Positions 37,189 through 51,251 of a DNA stretch of 64,000 bases are shown here, one piece after another. Origin of the DNA: Bactericera cockerelli. Its lineage: Eukaryota; Arthropoda; Insecta; Hemiptera; Triozidae. A model generated the notes under the pieces. That model was not told the DNA's origin. It did no database searches and saw only the letters and a program-made list of their open reading frames with translations. Positions within the stretch are counted from its first letter, which is position 1; each line of letters opens with the position of its first letter. Where the stretch lies: contig CM044958.1 in NCBI GenBank assembly GCA_024516035.1, positions 40,262,099-40,326,098 on the forward strand. Direction: 5' to 3'. Position numbers and translations under genes: made by a program.

Positions 37189-40100
37189 ACGTACCTATGA
37201 TTTCTTTGTGTGAGGGATTTTTTAAAAATAAAAATATAATTGGGAATAAAAACAATTAAAACCAATACAGAATTTAAAAATAATATTTACTTTTACAGTA
37301 TCTAAATTACAAATAAATCGTGATAATGATTTCGACTACCAACACCAGTAGCCTATTATATGTATGATGTGATATACTTGGGATTAATGTAAAACATATT
37401 CTGAAGAGAAGGCTTATTGTGTTAATTCACCAAAAAAGTGTAGATAATAATTGGACAATGGTGAACCTAACTAGGTATGTAAGAAGAAAAAACCGAGGTC
37501 AGCTTACGAGACCGCCATCTTATCGATTGAGATACTGAGGTCGGTATACGTGAGAAAATTATCTAAAGAGAAAAGTATCTAGCAAAATTGATCGATACAC
37601 CATCAATTTTGGTTCATCCTGTACCAGTGATAACTGCCTGGAAACATGAAACTGATAATCCCGGTGCTTGTTCATTTCAGAGAATAATAATCCTCAACAT
37701 AAATAACTATAGGGATAATACCTAATAATTATATCCTAGCAGTAGTAGTGATAATAATCCTACAGTTGTTACTTATCAATCTCTCCTGATTGATGGATGG
37801 CTGGGGCGGGATAGGGCGACGGGCAGGGAATTATGGATATAACCACTCGAGAATTTCAGTTGCTAAGAGCAAAATGGAACTCGATTCTGGAATTATTCGT
37901 CCGAGTAGGAAGTAATCGGTATAAGTTGTAAATCACTAACGATTTGTGTAATAGTTGTGCCATTTTAAGTACATATTATTATTAGAACATTAGAACCGTA
38001 TAGACTCCATCAATTTATCCCAAAAATAGTTTGTCTAACTCGATGTTCGATCTAGAGGCTCAGACATTTTCAACGATAGGATAAATGACATTTACCGTAT
38101 TCCAGACAAAATTTAATAAAAATCACCCCTATAAAATCCATCTTGCTTCCTGAGTTAACTGTCGAACTGTTCAGTGGCAGAGTACTGGTTTTCAGCTGGT
38201 CTAAGTTAATTGATGTTAGCAAATAAAATCAATTTTTTATATACAAGTTTTTGGCTACTTTAATTATTCTCATGCTATCAATTGTAATTTTATTATGTCT
38301 GGAACAAAGTGGACTTCGGGCTGGAATCGACAAAATAAGAATAATGCAGGCGACGACACCCTTTGTGAATTTGTGACCAACAATAGTTATTATTATTATA
38401 CGGTAAGTTTTTCATTATTATAGTCATTATATCATGTCCCCAGACCAGTAACAATGAAGACAATGATGAATAATGATTTTCCTTGCAATAAAATAAATTT
38501 TCTTGTGCAGAAAATTATATTCTGCGCCATTTATATGTTGTAGCTTTGTCAGACATTGACATAAAGTATTTTACGAGGAAGCTACAAAAACTAGAAATAT
38601 GTCCCTACAAATTGTACACAATAAACTTGGAATTGTATTTTAAGAGACGCAATCAGTCATCTTTCCAATGTAAATGCAATTATTGTTAGCATTTCTTTGG
38701 AAAAAATATTTGAAAAGAAGTAGTGCAGGAAAAGATATAAAGCACAAGCGGTACATTTCAATTTGTTCCCTCTGGAGTTGAGGGGAGGAACTTTCTATTG
38801 TAATCAAACTTTCCAATTTCCTTTTCTATTAATTGTCCTTCAGGCACGAGGAATTCAACGGGTGGGAAGAATATAAGAAATAGGTAGGTACACATTATTC
38901 TTTTGTAGTTTAATACAACGTAAAAATATCTTGAAGAAAAGTTCATTATGAAAGAATAAGAAACTTAAAGATTGTTTATTTCTTCATTTCCAAACAATAC
39001 TACTTTGTTTTTGGCGTTTGGTAATCCAGCTAATGCTAGCATTCGGATTCAGTCCCCAAGTGACCATTGCCCACAATTTTCTTCTCCTTTTTGATAATAT
39101 GAGTAAACTATAGGTATCACAATATTTATAAATGTGTAACCTAAACAACTGCCTAAATAAAGGGGCTGAGAGGTCTAAATCCGAAAATACAACAATATAT
39201 TTCATCTTAGATTGTTTTTTACTTCAGAAAAAATTCACGATTTTCATCCCACTCACCTTCCCCCCACCATGTTGAAAATTTCCTGCGTTTCCCTCGCCAT
39301 TCCGACGGGAATTTTCCCATCATCTCCTCTCGTCCATTCCATCTCGTCCATTCTTTGTTATCATTTCTCTTTTCTTGCCATTTCATTGTTTTGATTTGTT
39401 TTGTATGCATCCATTGTTCTCCTTCAATGAACCGTCTTCGCTGCAGACAAAGATAGTCATAATAGCTCCAACAACTATACGTTCTTCCTTTTCGGTGAAC
39501 AAGAGAATTTGCTCTTTGGAAATTCATGATTGGCATTTACTTGGAAGTTTTTGTGCATTCATTCTAGGTATTAGGTATGCTGTACGCAGTATGAGTTTGG
39601 ACAGTGGGGTATATTTAAAATTCATTGTTAGTATTTGTAATAATTAATACATTGTCAGGTTGGACATGGTTCAATTTGTTCGTATAGAAGAATTCATTAA
39701 TAATGATACGTAGGTATATAATAGTAGGTATACATGACTATGTACTACGTGCACTTGTGAAGTCATTAGAAGATTTATAAAAATGTTAGTTTCGAAAATT
39801 AATTATGTGTTCGTGAGGGGCAATATCAAGTTCTCCGATTTCCTGGTAGTTTATGAATCGAGAAATGGATATTATACAAATACAAGTCTACATAGGTATA
39901 CAATTGCAAATTCAATTCATGAACACAAATGGAAAATAATAGATAGGAGTACTCACCCAGTAACCAATAAGTGGATAGTGTAAATACGTTAGGTTTTCGT
40001 TGGAACTTTGATGATGTTGGATTTTGATTAAAATAAAATCATATTCGGAATATTAAACATTATGATACATATCAAGCCTTGTATGGTTATTTCTTAATGA

Positions 40101-40794
40101 ATCTAAGATAGACCTATACTATACATAGTGTCTATTTTTGTAAACACTTAGCAACAATAAAAAAAAAAAAACATAATTGGCAGGATTTCATCAATCCTGT
40201 TTCTAATATGATCACTGCAGTTTAAAATGTCTCTATCCAACAAAAAAAGCATGATTACAATAGCCATCAACTTCCTGTCTAAAGGAAAACACCAGGGCTC
40301 ATCAGTCTGCAACACTCCCCGGATCCTGAGCTATCCTCAGCACTCAGACAAAGAGGAAGCGTCAGTTTAATTACCTATCTAACCTCGTGTATTTTTTATC
40401 ACCTCGCTCTGTTGTTAAGTGAAAACTTTTATAACACCTCGGGTGCTAATTATCAAAGCAATTAACGTTCTAACAAAACACGGTGCTGTTACGTTCGCAT
40501 CAGGCCAGCTAGACATGCTAGCGTGATGTACTATGTACGATCCCAACACTGTAATACATAGCATGTTTCTAATATAAGCATAGTCTTCAGAGGTTCCCTT
40601 GGGCATGCAAACATACTCTCTAAATCGAGACATAGCCGTGATCGATTAGAAAAACTTTTCCTTTTTTTGACCAGAAGAAAAGGGATTTTTAGACTGTTAC
40701 CTACATTATTGTTGACATTTCATCATTATTCAATACGTCAACTGTCGAAGAACATGGATTCTCGATCCAACCGTGGTTTTTTCCACGTTGATTT
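37189..40794. other. Gene-free stretch
   Basis: No convincing exon or repeat. A short motif cluster at 37511-37528 (CCGCCATCTTATCGATTG) is the only notable feature. Confidence 0.45.
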
Positions 40795-40970
40795 CAATGT
40801 TAAGAAATCTGTGTTTTGTTGGTATCCAATGCAGCCCGACCCAGGCTGGATGATGTCAATGTCAGAAGCTATAGTTTTGACAACAAAGGGTGCATGAAAC
40901 TACCATACAAAAATGGCCTGACTAAATAGCCATTGAAATTGACGTTAAATCCTACTAAAAATACAATTCA
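40795..40970 (+). repeat. Old, diverged copy of the SINE body module
   Basis: CAGCCCGACCCAGGCTGGAT, then ATGTCAATGTCAGAAGC, and further on TTGACGTTAAATCCTAC, follow the order and spacing of the body module at 33500 and 47270. The head is not recognisable. Confidence 0.4.
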
Positions 40971-41254
40971 CAGGATTCGAACGTGGGCTGGCACGTTCAG
41001 TTACTCGGAGATGAAGCAGAAGAAAGAGAGGAAGAAGAATAAGAAGAAGAAGGAGAAGAAGTAGATACAAGAGAAAGAAGAGAAGGATACATGAGAACAG
41101 TGACAGTGAATGGAGAAAGATGTAGGAGTGTTAAACATGAACATTGAACATCCAACATCCAGGTAAGGTTTGGCTGAGTAAACAAATAAAAACTTAGTTG
41201 CCAAGATAACAGAATAAAAAGACAGCATTGAAACGAGCGAAAAAGAAAGAAGAA

Positions 41255-41257
41255 AGA

Positions 41258-41293
<36 letters not shown>

Positions 41294-41311
41294 AGAAAGA
41301 GAGAGAGAGAA
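41255..41311 (+). repeat. GA microsatellite
   Basis: An imperfect (GA)n tract with a few A interruptions. Confidence 0.95.
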
Positions 41312-41644
41312 CGTCATGTTTAGCTTATTCAGCTGCTTTCGCCAGTAAAAATAAATTTCATTCTGGAAATTTAGCTGTGTTAAACACGAATGTCGAATGT
41401 TCACACAATTATCCATTGATACAAATTTCTTCGACACACCTGAGCTCGAACTTAGAACATAAAGATAGATAGATAAAGAGCTAATAGTTATTTGTGTTAT
41501 TATGTCACAATTTTAATGGGTAGCATCATCGACATTAAGAGAGCTAAATTCAAAAGCTAATGCATCATATCTTCAACAAACTATCATATTCCAATACAAT
41601 CTCGTAATATCGCCAATGGTCATTTCCCAATCTAAAACTACCCA

Positions 41645-41786
41645 ATTGTCCTCACGAGGCTAGGGTAGGTCCTAACATCCAAAGTACAGAGCCGAAATTT
41701 TTTCGACCCCCCGGGATTCGAACCCGGGTCACCTGAAGTGAAAGTCGAGCATGCTATCGCTTTCGCTAGGCCAAGGTGACTACTCT
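41645..41786 (-). repeat. Partial copy of a related tRNA-derived SINE
   Basis: It contains CCTCACGAGG, AACATCCAAAGTACAGAG and, on the minus strand, a well-preserved B box (GGGTTCGAATCCCGGG) and the head GTCACCTTGGCCTAGCGAAAG. Only the head-proximal half is present. Confidence 0.65.
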
Positions 41787-42273
41787 GAGCTTAGAACATC
41801 TTCCGACCTTGACCTCCCACCACTAGAACCCGATTTCATAGAAACATAGGATAAAAGGGATTTCCAAATTCCTGATTTTTTTCGTCTAGCTTTTAACAGA
41901 AATACCTTTTTACCTTTTGATCTTTGACATAAAAGTAAGCTGTTTCTAGTTATTTCCGTTATTTTTACCGTTTTAAAGAACTATTTATGTGCATGGGTAA
42001 ATATTCTCAGGCAAGTTATGAATTATTTTTTCGTTCATATTATGTACCTTTTCTTACTTAAACAATGGAAGGATATTTTGTAGAAACAGTAGGGATAATA
42101 AATAAAATGGTTGACTATTTGGGATATCTCATTATAGTATTTAATGGCGACGCCATCATGAATGATGGTAGTCAGACAATGGAGTAATCTTTTGCAATTT
42201 CTAACACTAGGTATACGAGTATATGAAGAGGATCGCGGAACCATGTCAAATAAAGTTACATACGAGTATGATA

Positions 42274-42409
42274 CAGTCAAATCTGGATATAAGAGAAATC
42301 AAGCGACCTGAATTTCTCCTATATCCAGGTTTATCTTACCTGTAGAGAGGTAAATTTGACCCGAAAATTGTTCTCTTATATTCAGTTCTCTTAAATACAG
42401 ATTTCAGTG
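42274..42409. mobile_element. pogo/Tc1-like MITE (136 bp)
   Basis: Flanked by TA on both sides. The left end is CAGTCAAATCTGGATATAAG. The right end read inward is CACTGAAATCTGTATTTAAG, giving inverted repeats of about 23 bp with four mismatches. CAGT-type ends and a TA target are typical of pogo/Tigger-type elements. No coding sequence is present. Confidence 0.55.
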
Positions 42410-45400
42410 TATTTATCATAACTCATTGCTATAATATTCAGTAATATTATCATAATTATTGATAGTGATTATTATTTCCACTCTCTGAGATGGGGAACAT
42501 CGGCAGCCGCCTGAGAGAAACACAATTCAATTACCAGACGATGCGGCGTCGGTTTTCCGGCAAGCTCTATTTTTAAACAAGACTGCGAGAAGGAATTACC
42601 GATAACCGCAGCGCGTTGTCGGATGCAATATTCAATGTACAACGTTATATTCGTAAGTTTTAACATGGTACATTTAAATTATCTATCCAATCATTCACAA
42701 GGATTCGATGTCAAAGCACTGCTTCACAATCTATTCTTGTTAAAGAGAAACAAATCCTCACAATGCTCATCACTACTGCTGATCAATATACCTGCGAAAA
42801 TATAGCTAGAGACTTGGAAATTTTCAGTATAGTTGTTAATGGATATTATGGTGTCTAGCTGTTGTGCAATTGCAAAGAATTTACTGAAAATTGAAGAAAA
42901 AAAAGGAACTTAAAAAGCCTTTTCTAAAGACTTTCAATGAGAAGCGTCTTAAAATCATAGCATAGCCGTGATTCAAACTCACGACACGACACGTCCTTTA
43001 ACAAATTTATAACATTTACCTACCACCAATCATATATTATGAGGATTCTCATGAGAATTTTAAATATTGATCTTTGAACTAATTTGATGTAGAGACATGC
43101 AAGTCATGTACCTATTTTACGTAAAGTAAATCATGACATAAAAAGTATTAAAACTCCCTGGAATAAATTTCATATTGGATACAAAGTTAGTGGAGGCGCC
43201 CCGCACCCCTCTGTCCATTGTTCAGTGTGCACTCAGCATGCTGCTCCACTTGCGTTGTTATCTCCTATGTCTATTTGTTTCATTAATAATTTCCGACCTG
43301 GTAGGTATAAATCGCCTTCCATTTTCCCATTGATTATCTCACGCTCCAATTAACATAGACAGCAATTCTATGAAGTTGTTCCTATGTATACACAATTCCT
43401 ATTAGATAGTTCATTATTCAATATTATAATTATGAGTAATATATTTTTCTTTTATCCATGGAAATTCTTTTTAATTTTAATAATTCCCAAGATAATTTTT
43501 ATTTTACCTTCAGTATTCTAATTGTGTTTTTGAACTGATAATCCAAATACAATATTCATCCAGATCACACTTGCAGCAAATATTACCTTAAACATAATAA
43601 TTATTGTCTTTATGGCATTATCCACAGCCCCTTACACACTTGTGTAAACTCTAAGGTAGCTTCTGACGGCTCTAGTTTTTTTTTTTTTAACAACAGAAAT
43701 TATATCTTAAATTTAACTAATAAGCACCTTCATCACTTGACATTAAGTGTAAGCGCGATTCATCACACATTAGGCGTTTCCAACAGTACAAGATGTAAGT
43801 TTAAATTTTCCTAAGCAAAAGGTTGTTTAGCCGTTAGCGTCTCAAAATTTAGCGTATACCTACAGCCAAAGCAATAACAACTCAAAAAATACAATTTAAT
43901 TTGCCCTTCTTGTAGCCAGCTCCTCAATCGTAAGGCATTAGGCACTCTAGATTTTAAATTTCCAACAAAAAAGATGTATTTAGGTACTTGTATGATAGTT
44001 ATATTCAGGCTAATTTCTTTACGATGTACATTTTATTAATTGCTTGATGTTTTGTGCTCAATTATTATTTGAACATGGAATTTATGACGAAAATAGGTAA
44101 TTACGAAATTACCAATTCTTTTAATGTGCAATTTTTCCTTATTGAAAATTTGTATTAGATGAACTACCTATCTAAATTATAGATGATTGTGCTTGAATTA
44201 AGTACCTACCTAATTTTAACCAAAAAATGAATGAATACAAGCTAAATTCATGATTTATATACATCCATACCTATTCATAATTCAAAATTTGCATAATCAT
44301 AATAAGCTCAAAATCCAATTAACCAAAATGTAGACCCCTGAAAACAGACACAGCCCTGGGGCCACATTTCACCAAGAAACTTCACTTTCAAAAACCTGTC
44401 AGAGCTAACGAACGCTTGATAAATTATCGTTATTACGGTCTGAAACATTTTGTGAGACGAAAATGTTGTCAACTCACTCCTGTTAATTCCCCATGCCCTT
44501 CTGGCTTGTGATTTGTAACTTGTAATGTCACAAAACACATCAGCTGCTCCAGCTTGTTACAGTGACTTGTATTGCGTAGGTATTACAAGATTTTATACCC
44601 AACATGCATGAAGTATTTCTCGGTAATACATTTCAGATTCTTGCAAAACATTTGTCCAATAAACAGTATCATATATTTTTCCAAATATAAGAAACTATGG
44701 TTTGTTGACCTCAAATTTCATCAATATTTTTATTGAACTCTCTGAGACTCCTAGATCTTATAGTGAACATATTTACATAATACATATTCATCCTCGTCTA
44801 CTTCGGAAGTCTAATACTAATTTGGTAAATATTGCGTATTATTCCCCAGAAACATTATCAATAACAAGAAATCATTCACCGAGTTCGTGGGTCTCTTCCT
44901 TTCTCCAATGCTGACGCAACCCTTGGCAATACACCAGTGGTACCATTACAACAATGATGAGTTCAATAACAGAATTATGTTGTTCCAACATGATTGTAAT
45001 CAGCTGACGGAATGTTTCATGTGACTAACATTGGGTCCCCTCATGTTCAGCCTGATTTCTGAACATTGTCTTCATATTATCAGCAATAACAATTTTGTTC
45101 ACAATGTCCGAGCATACATTGGAAACTGAACAAGTGATTTTATCACGACGTGGCAACAACATGGTCATTCAATTCCATAAGAACATGTTTTTCTCAAACC
45201 GTATATTGATTTTACGATGTTCATATACCTACAACAGTACCTATTTACTATGTGTATGTAACTATGTAATATATAGGGAGGAATTGATTGTTTTATTTCT
45301 TCTTTACGATGTTCTCCGTGGTTATCATTCTCACAAACATGTTTTCAACGAGATTCTTATCAAATTAAACATTGGAATGGTTTATGTGGTGGAGGACGGT

Positions 45401-47155
45401 CTCCATGTATGGGACTTAGCAGGAATGTGTGCTTCCCAGGGTGAGAATGGCCATGTAAGATTTCTTCTCAGTAGCAAAATACCCATCTGGTAATTATGAT
45501 TCATTAAGGATGGACTGGGTGGAAGGAAAAGGAAAAGGCGGAATGTTAGTTCTCCTATAGTAATGGAATTGAGACGACACTTGGATAATGTATTGTCAGG
45601 CTAGTGTAAAGTCCCCCAAAAAGGTAAAATTCTCCTATGTAATCTCCCCCGACAGAAAAAAAGTTTATATGCAAATTTCCCAATCAGAAAAAGAGTAGAT
45701 TTTTTCATTTTTATTTTAATTTAGGGAAAACAAAAAGTTTTGATAATACTTATGAAGAAAATTTTAGCCAACCCATCATACATTAACATTTAATGTTGAT
45801 GTAATTAACATTTAATGTTGATTTATGTTGGCGGATTTGTGTTTACATACGCGTACAGTATACTTTGTTACTAGTCTGTTGAACGAAACTCTAAAAACTG
45901 AAACCAAAAAAAAACTTTAATCAAGTGCAAAACAAAACAAAACAAGTCTCCAGAATATAAAACATCAAAGTTAACTTCCAGGGAGAAGAAGAAAATGAAT
46001 AAAATCCCAGCCAGAACGCGCACAGTGGAGAATAATTTGGTATTAAGCACGCTACCATATGACACAAACCGTTTTTTATTGTTTCTGATATTACTTTCCT
46101 GCAAAGGCGTGCAACACCCCCTCCGACCGTTAAATAAAAGCAATATATTAAAAATATGAAACTTTTTTTTTTGAAACAGAAAAAATATAAATACCAGGCA
46201 ATAAAGAATATAAAAAGTTTGTAATATGAAATTTATGATCAGGCTCTCATGGAGAGCCCTTGTATTATTTAGCTTTCCATTCAAGAAATTCTTTTCGTAT
46301 ATTTCACATGATGTAATTTTGAACTTTTTCCAATAGAGTGTGGAAGGGAAGGGAGGACTCTCAAGGGTCCACCCTGCTGTACTTGAGAGCAGAACTGTAG
46401 ACAGTTACGTCGGGGAGGGGGGGGCTCGTCAATAATGGATTGAGAGCTACTTCAGCTTTGTAGAAATTAAATTTTTCAAAAGTATAATAATACAGGTATT
46501 ATCTTCATATAAATTGGAATAGGTATGTTTGGTATGAGGTAAGCGCAATATGTTAGGTATGAGGTTAGCAATTTCAACATTTTTTCTCAATAACTTATGT
46601 AACGAGTATTACGAAAGGTTATAGTATTATTCTTTGTTCATCGCAACAGTGATGTACATTTACTGAAACCCACCTCACTAAAACTTTCTATTATAGAGAC
46701 TCGAACCACTGACCTGTGTGCTACTGCGTCGCGTCCAGCTGTTATATACAAAAGATACAGTTACAAAAAAATGTATATACAAAAGATAAAAAATAAAGAT
46801 TATTTATTATTATACTCTACCTCTCGCTTGTGTTATTTTTCATTCTCTTCGCAGTATTCGCGATGACTTGTGATGACTCTCACAAGACATGCAGTACGGA
46901 ATAAGTGAGATTTTCCTCCAAGAACTACGTATGTTTGGCATTATTGCAAAATTAATTGCCTCAAGAGTTGCTCAGGTAGAGGTAACCCTGAGAGAGTGAT
47001 TGATGACAGCAGAGAGTGACGTGGTCATGTGGCCGTGACCTTGAACACTGAGTCAACTCAACATCAGCGCTTGCGACGAGCGTTTCAGTTTGGAAAAATA
47101 AATCATCCTGTAAAATTATTATACAGGGCTGTGAATTGCGAGTGAATTGCGAGCT
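42410..47155. other. Gene-free stretch with two small GC-rich patches
   Basis: Patches at 42480-42620 and 43190-43270 stand out from the AT-rich background; the first contains a 28-codon frame beginning MGNIGSR. A 132-codon frame at 45095 and a 137-codon frame at 45871 have unlikely composition and no domain. Confidence 0.4.
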
Positions 47156-47169
47156 AAGGAGTCGGAAAA

Positions 47170-47408
47170 CCAGCGTCGATGGCGCGTTGAATGCACCGGT
47201 TCTCGTTGGATCACCGAAGTTAAGCAACGTCCAGCGAGGTGAAGACTTCGTGATGCTGGCATTCCGGCCCAACCCAGGCTGGGTGAGGTTAATGTGGGTA
47301 GCAGGTTTGTGAGTTTCCTGCGAATGGAGGGTAACACCCCCGTCGTGATATGACCATGTAGTTGAAAGCGACGTTAAACCAAAAAAAAAAAAAAAAAAAA
47401 AAAAAAAA
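47170..47408 (+). repeat. 5S rRNA-derived SINE, short subtype
   Basis: The head resembles 5S rRNA (GTTGAATGCACCGGTTCTCG, then ATCACCGAAGTTAAGCAACG). The distal box C region of 5S is missing. The body module AACCCAGGCTGGGTGAGG follows, then a poly-A tail. The flanking 14-bp direct repeat AAGGAGTCGGAAAA (47156-47169 and 47407-47420) marks an L1-type retroposition. The element could be transcribed by RNA polymerase III from internal 5S-like promoter boxes. Confidence 0.88.
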
Positions 47409-49439
47409 GGAGTCGGAAAATGTTGTCTTCTCTGCACAAGACTAACACCTAACTATTAATGACAGAGATAAGTCACAGGATATAGTGTGATAAACCACAC
47501 CTAGACTTGTGTCACACGATCATAAATACCAGTGAGAAGGTAGTTTCATACATGGAGTGCTTGCACTCTACCTATAGGTACAATGCTATTCGTTAGTGCT
47601 GTCGTGCCCGAAATCAGCGTAAGCACCGAGATCTTGATAGTCGCAATGAAGGCTGGAGGGGCGTATGAAATACTGTTGACCCCGTCTGTATTGAAAGAGA
47701 AGCCGACCAAAGAGAAAAATTAGAACGCTAAGCTTTTTTTATATAAAATGGGAAAAAAGGAATAAAAACTGAGACTAAGTACAAAACCTCTCTTATTATA
47801 AGTGAAGACATAAGTATTTATACTTCGTTCTTTTGATCTCAATAGCTACGAAATGTATACTTTGAACGATTACGAATTCTGCTACAATATATGAAAAGAA
47901 ATTCAATATTTCTGACAACGGAAAGGTAACAAAACGCTCAAGCAGTTCATGTTTTTCAAACGCCGGCGAAACAAACCGTATCGTTACATTTTAATTTTCT
48001 CATAACCTTTCGAAACAAAAGGTTATCTCGCCACGGAACAAAGCTTTTTCTCCTCAGAACATTTCTTCCCTCGTTGACAAAGGTTGAGCGGGTCTTTGTC
48101 CGTTCAAAGGTTGAATAAATCTCCAGCCCTTGTAAAGAGAAGCTAATTATAAACATCACAGGGTAAAAATTTCGAAAGAAAAATAAATAATTTAATCCGA
48201 TATGGAGCGTTTCATTTTGATTTTGAATTCTAAAAAAAGTTTCTAAAATAATCTGCTAAATAAATGAGAAGAGAAGCTCTAAGAGATATTTTTGAAAAGT
48301 AACCTGATCCCTGTTTCTCAACTCTGGATTTCATTTTAATCAAGAAAAGGATGTTAGTCTTTCAAATGAAAAGTGGTAACGTAACAGCTTGAAACTCAGC
48401 CATCCAGCAAAATGAGTAAATTTAAACATTAAATTTAAAGTAACACTACTCAGGAAACTCCAAAAGAAACGTGATTAAATAATGACTAAAAAAAATATAA
48501 TACAATGGAAAAACTTAAATTATTTCTATCTTATAACTTTTGGATCTAAGATATCAGATAACCAGTTGCTCAGAGATGGAAACAACCATTAGATATTCAT
48601 ATAATATACAGGCATGGCCGTACTAAGCTTTCATTACGTCAACAGTTAATACCTTCTTTGATCACAGATTTGAAACCGACTTCAGTATCTCCATCGTCAA
48701 GGCAGCGGAATCGCAACCACCTATGCTGGTGGTCATTGGTTCGAGTCACAATCATCGCATTTTTCAATAAGGTGGGTTTGAGTAATTCTGACATTATTAT
48801 TACCATACAAATTTGATCAAGTTTTATTTACAGTAAAACTATACATACATTATACATAAATACAAAGAATATTTACAGTTATAGAAACAAAACTAGATCA
48901 AGGGCAGTGCTAATGCCAACAGCATTCTCTTCCGACGTTTATTACACATGATGTATTTCTCATGGGATTATCACAAGTATGATAAACAAGCTAAAATATA
49001 TTATACAATCCTTTATCCCTGTGTTCCAAGAAAGTTTTATTGTTTCAAATTTCAATTTTTCTTTCACATGACCCCTACCAACTAACTCCACTGTTTCAAA
49101 ACACCACATCATAATTAAGATGTAGGTATTGTATTGTATTTCAGGCATACATAAAATATAGAACCTTATGACACATGGATACATCTGCAAAATATCTCAC
49201 ACTTCACTTCCGTTCTTGCCTATTTGTTTAAAATAAAAGCCTTGTAATTCATAGTTACTCTGTATAAGTATATGACGTTTAAACACACCTGAATCCCATT
49301 TCCTGTACACCCTTTGAACCTAGATCTAACACTTCGCAATCTAGTTCACATAAATACGTTTTTTAAAGACGGATTATGTGTACATTATGTAGAAAATTTC
49401 CAAACTGAATAGCCATTCATATACGTTTAGGATAATGTG

Positions 49440-49739
49440 TACGAATTTTCTTTGTGGTGAAGCACAAGGCCTCTTCACAATTTTTTGGGTAGCGCAGCAT
49501 TACTAAGAGCCTCCTTTACATTTCGAATTATTCTATTACATTAATTTCTTTTTACTCTGGTAATGCCGCCACTGGTCGTTACTCATACAAGTAACTACTC
49601 ATTTTTCCTCACGAGGTATGAGTGGACCCCGAACATCCAAGTACAGAGCAGAAAAAATCCTCCCCCGCTGGGAATCGAACCCAGGTCACCATGTGTGCAA
49701 TGCCTAGCGCGCTAACTCGCTCTGCCACAGTGACTACTA
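49440..49739 (-). repeat. tRNA-derived SINE of about 300 bp, copy a
   Basis: On the minus strand the head has an A-box-like TGGCAGAGCGAGTTAG and a B-box GGTTCGATTCC. A unique body follows (including GGAAAAATGAGTAGTTACTT), with an AT-rich end and no poly-A. The 11-bp duplication AGGATAATGTG is at 49429-49439 and 49740-49750. It closely resembles the copy at 58032. Confidence 0.85.
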
Positions 49740-49916
49740 AGGATAATGTGAAATTGATGTAAAAAAATACTTACCTTTTACCTACGAATAATTACAGTGT
49801 ATTTAAAATTTTAATAAATTATAGTGCCGATGAAATACTTGCTGTCATGCAGAAGGTCCTGAGTTCAAGTCCTAGAGTAGACAAAGATGGTGACTGGCTG
49901 GCTTAAAGCTACGAGG

Positions 49917-49917
49917 A

Positions 49918-49948
<31 letters not shown>

Positions 49949-50100
49949 CAACGCTTTATTAGGTATAAATGGACATTATGTACATACAAATAATTAATTT
50001 AACAATGAAAAAAATGGAAACAATATATACAATGAAAACGAAAAAGAATAGAAAATATATAAAAACATAAGTCCTAACTAAAGGGCGAGGATACGTCTGC
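49917..50100 (-). mobile_element. LINE 3' end, 5'-truncated, with (TAA)n tail
   Basis: On the minus strand the segment reads CGCCCTTTAGTTAGGACTTA, an AT-rich 3' UTR, then AATAAAGCGTTG and a terminal (TAA)n run (plus 49917-49948). The same GGGCG...TTAGTTAGGAC word and a CTAATAAAG-type signal occur at 51252-51475. A TAA-repeat tail is found in some non-LTR retrotransposon clades, such as I. No coding sequence remains. Confidence 0.5.
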
Positions 50101-51251
50101 TAGAAAAGAAAAGAAAAGTTTTTATGAACCAATAATTCTTAGACTCTTGGAGAGTTAAAATTAATATAATTATGTAACAAAAGCTCCAAAATCTATGGAT
50201 ATTCTCGGAAGATTTATGTTTAAAAATTAAAAAATCTACGTACCTAGATAATACTTTAATTGTTATTTTATTATAGTACTCTCACAAAGTAAATACGTTT
50301 CTCAATGAACTTTTAGAGGCATGGCATATTTGCATTGGTGCACAATTTCACTGGACAGGCCTGGCTGGAGTTCTCATTCCCTCCCCATCCCTCAACGAAT
50401 TGCTAACGAGATAATCAGATAATTCTTCAAAATCCCCCCCCCCCCTGTCCCTCTCTTTCTCCTGTCACACATAATAAACGGAAAATAATAATTTTTATCT
50501 CTCCCACCCCACCCTCCCTGCCAACTGCCATCCTTCTCGTTATGACACTTCGGATAAGGCACTTTAGTATTATAGTTGTTATTTTAAACTCGTTTGAAAT
50601 AATTTAAAATAAACAAGTGTCCACGATGGCAACAATAATGAGTTGATGGTGCGCCCCCTATATCTTCTCACAACCTCTACATAAATACAACGCTCTCTAA
50701 TGCCCGAACACTCGACTCTCAATGAGAACGAGTTTTAAATTAACTTTATTAGCATTTGACGGGTTTCGAGCAACTGAATTTATTTTTTCAGTCAGAACTA
50801 CTTATTATTATTACTATTATCAAGTAGGGTATTCTCTGCCTACCACCTCATTGCATATTATATGTATAATGTTTTCCTTGCCCTACTCTACACAATAAGG
50901 CATTGCCGTACATCACAATAAGACATTCGGCACCACCGCTATGAAATAAATAGTGGGTTATTAGCTTTTTCGCGTTCAGATGTTCTCTTGGATTCTTACA
51001 TTTTGAGTTTTTCCTAAACTACACAGGTAATTATTAGTCATGAGAATATTCACTATATCTACCATTAGACGTAGTCATAATATTAGCGCAGGTATTCTGA
51101 CCCTTTGTTGCTTAGTGCAAACCTTAAAGTACAGGCGTGACTGTCATTCCCTTCTAAATCTAATGGACACCCGAACCATTTTACTGAAGACAAAAAAGAA
51201 ATGATAGTAGCCAAAATCAGAACACATGGGAACCTAAGTTACCAAAGAAGA

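Noticed and set aside
45095..45493. A 132-codon plus-strand ORF
   Set aside because: Its hydrophobic, aromatic-rich composition is typical of AT-rich chance frames; no motif or flanking gene signals.
46961..47437. A 158-codon minus-strand ORF
   Set aside because: It is largely the antisense of the 5S-derived SINE at 47170; the Phe run is the SINE poly-A tail.
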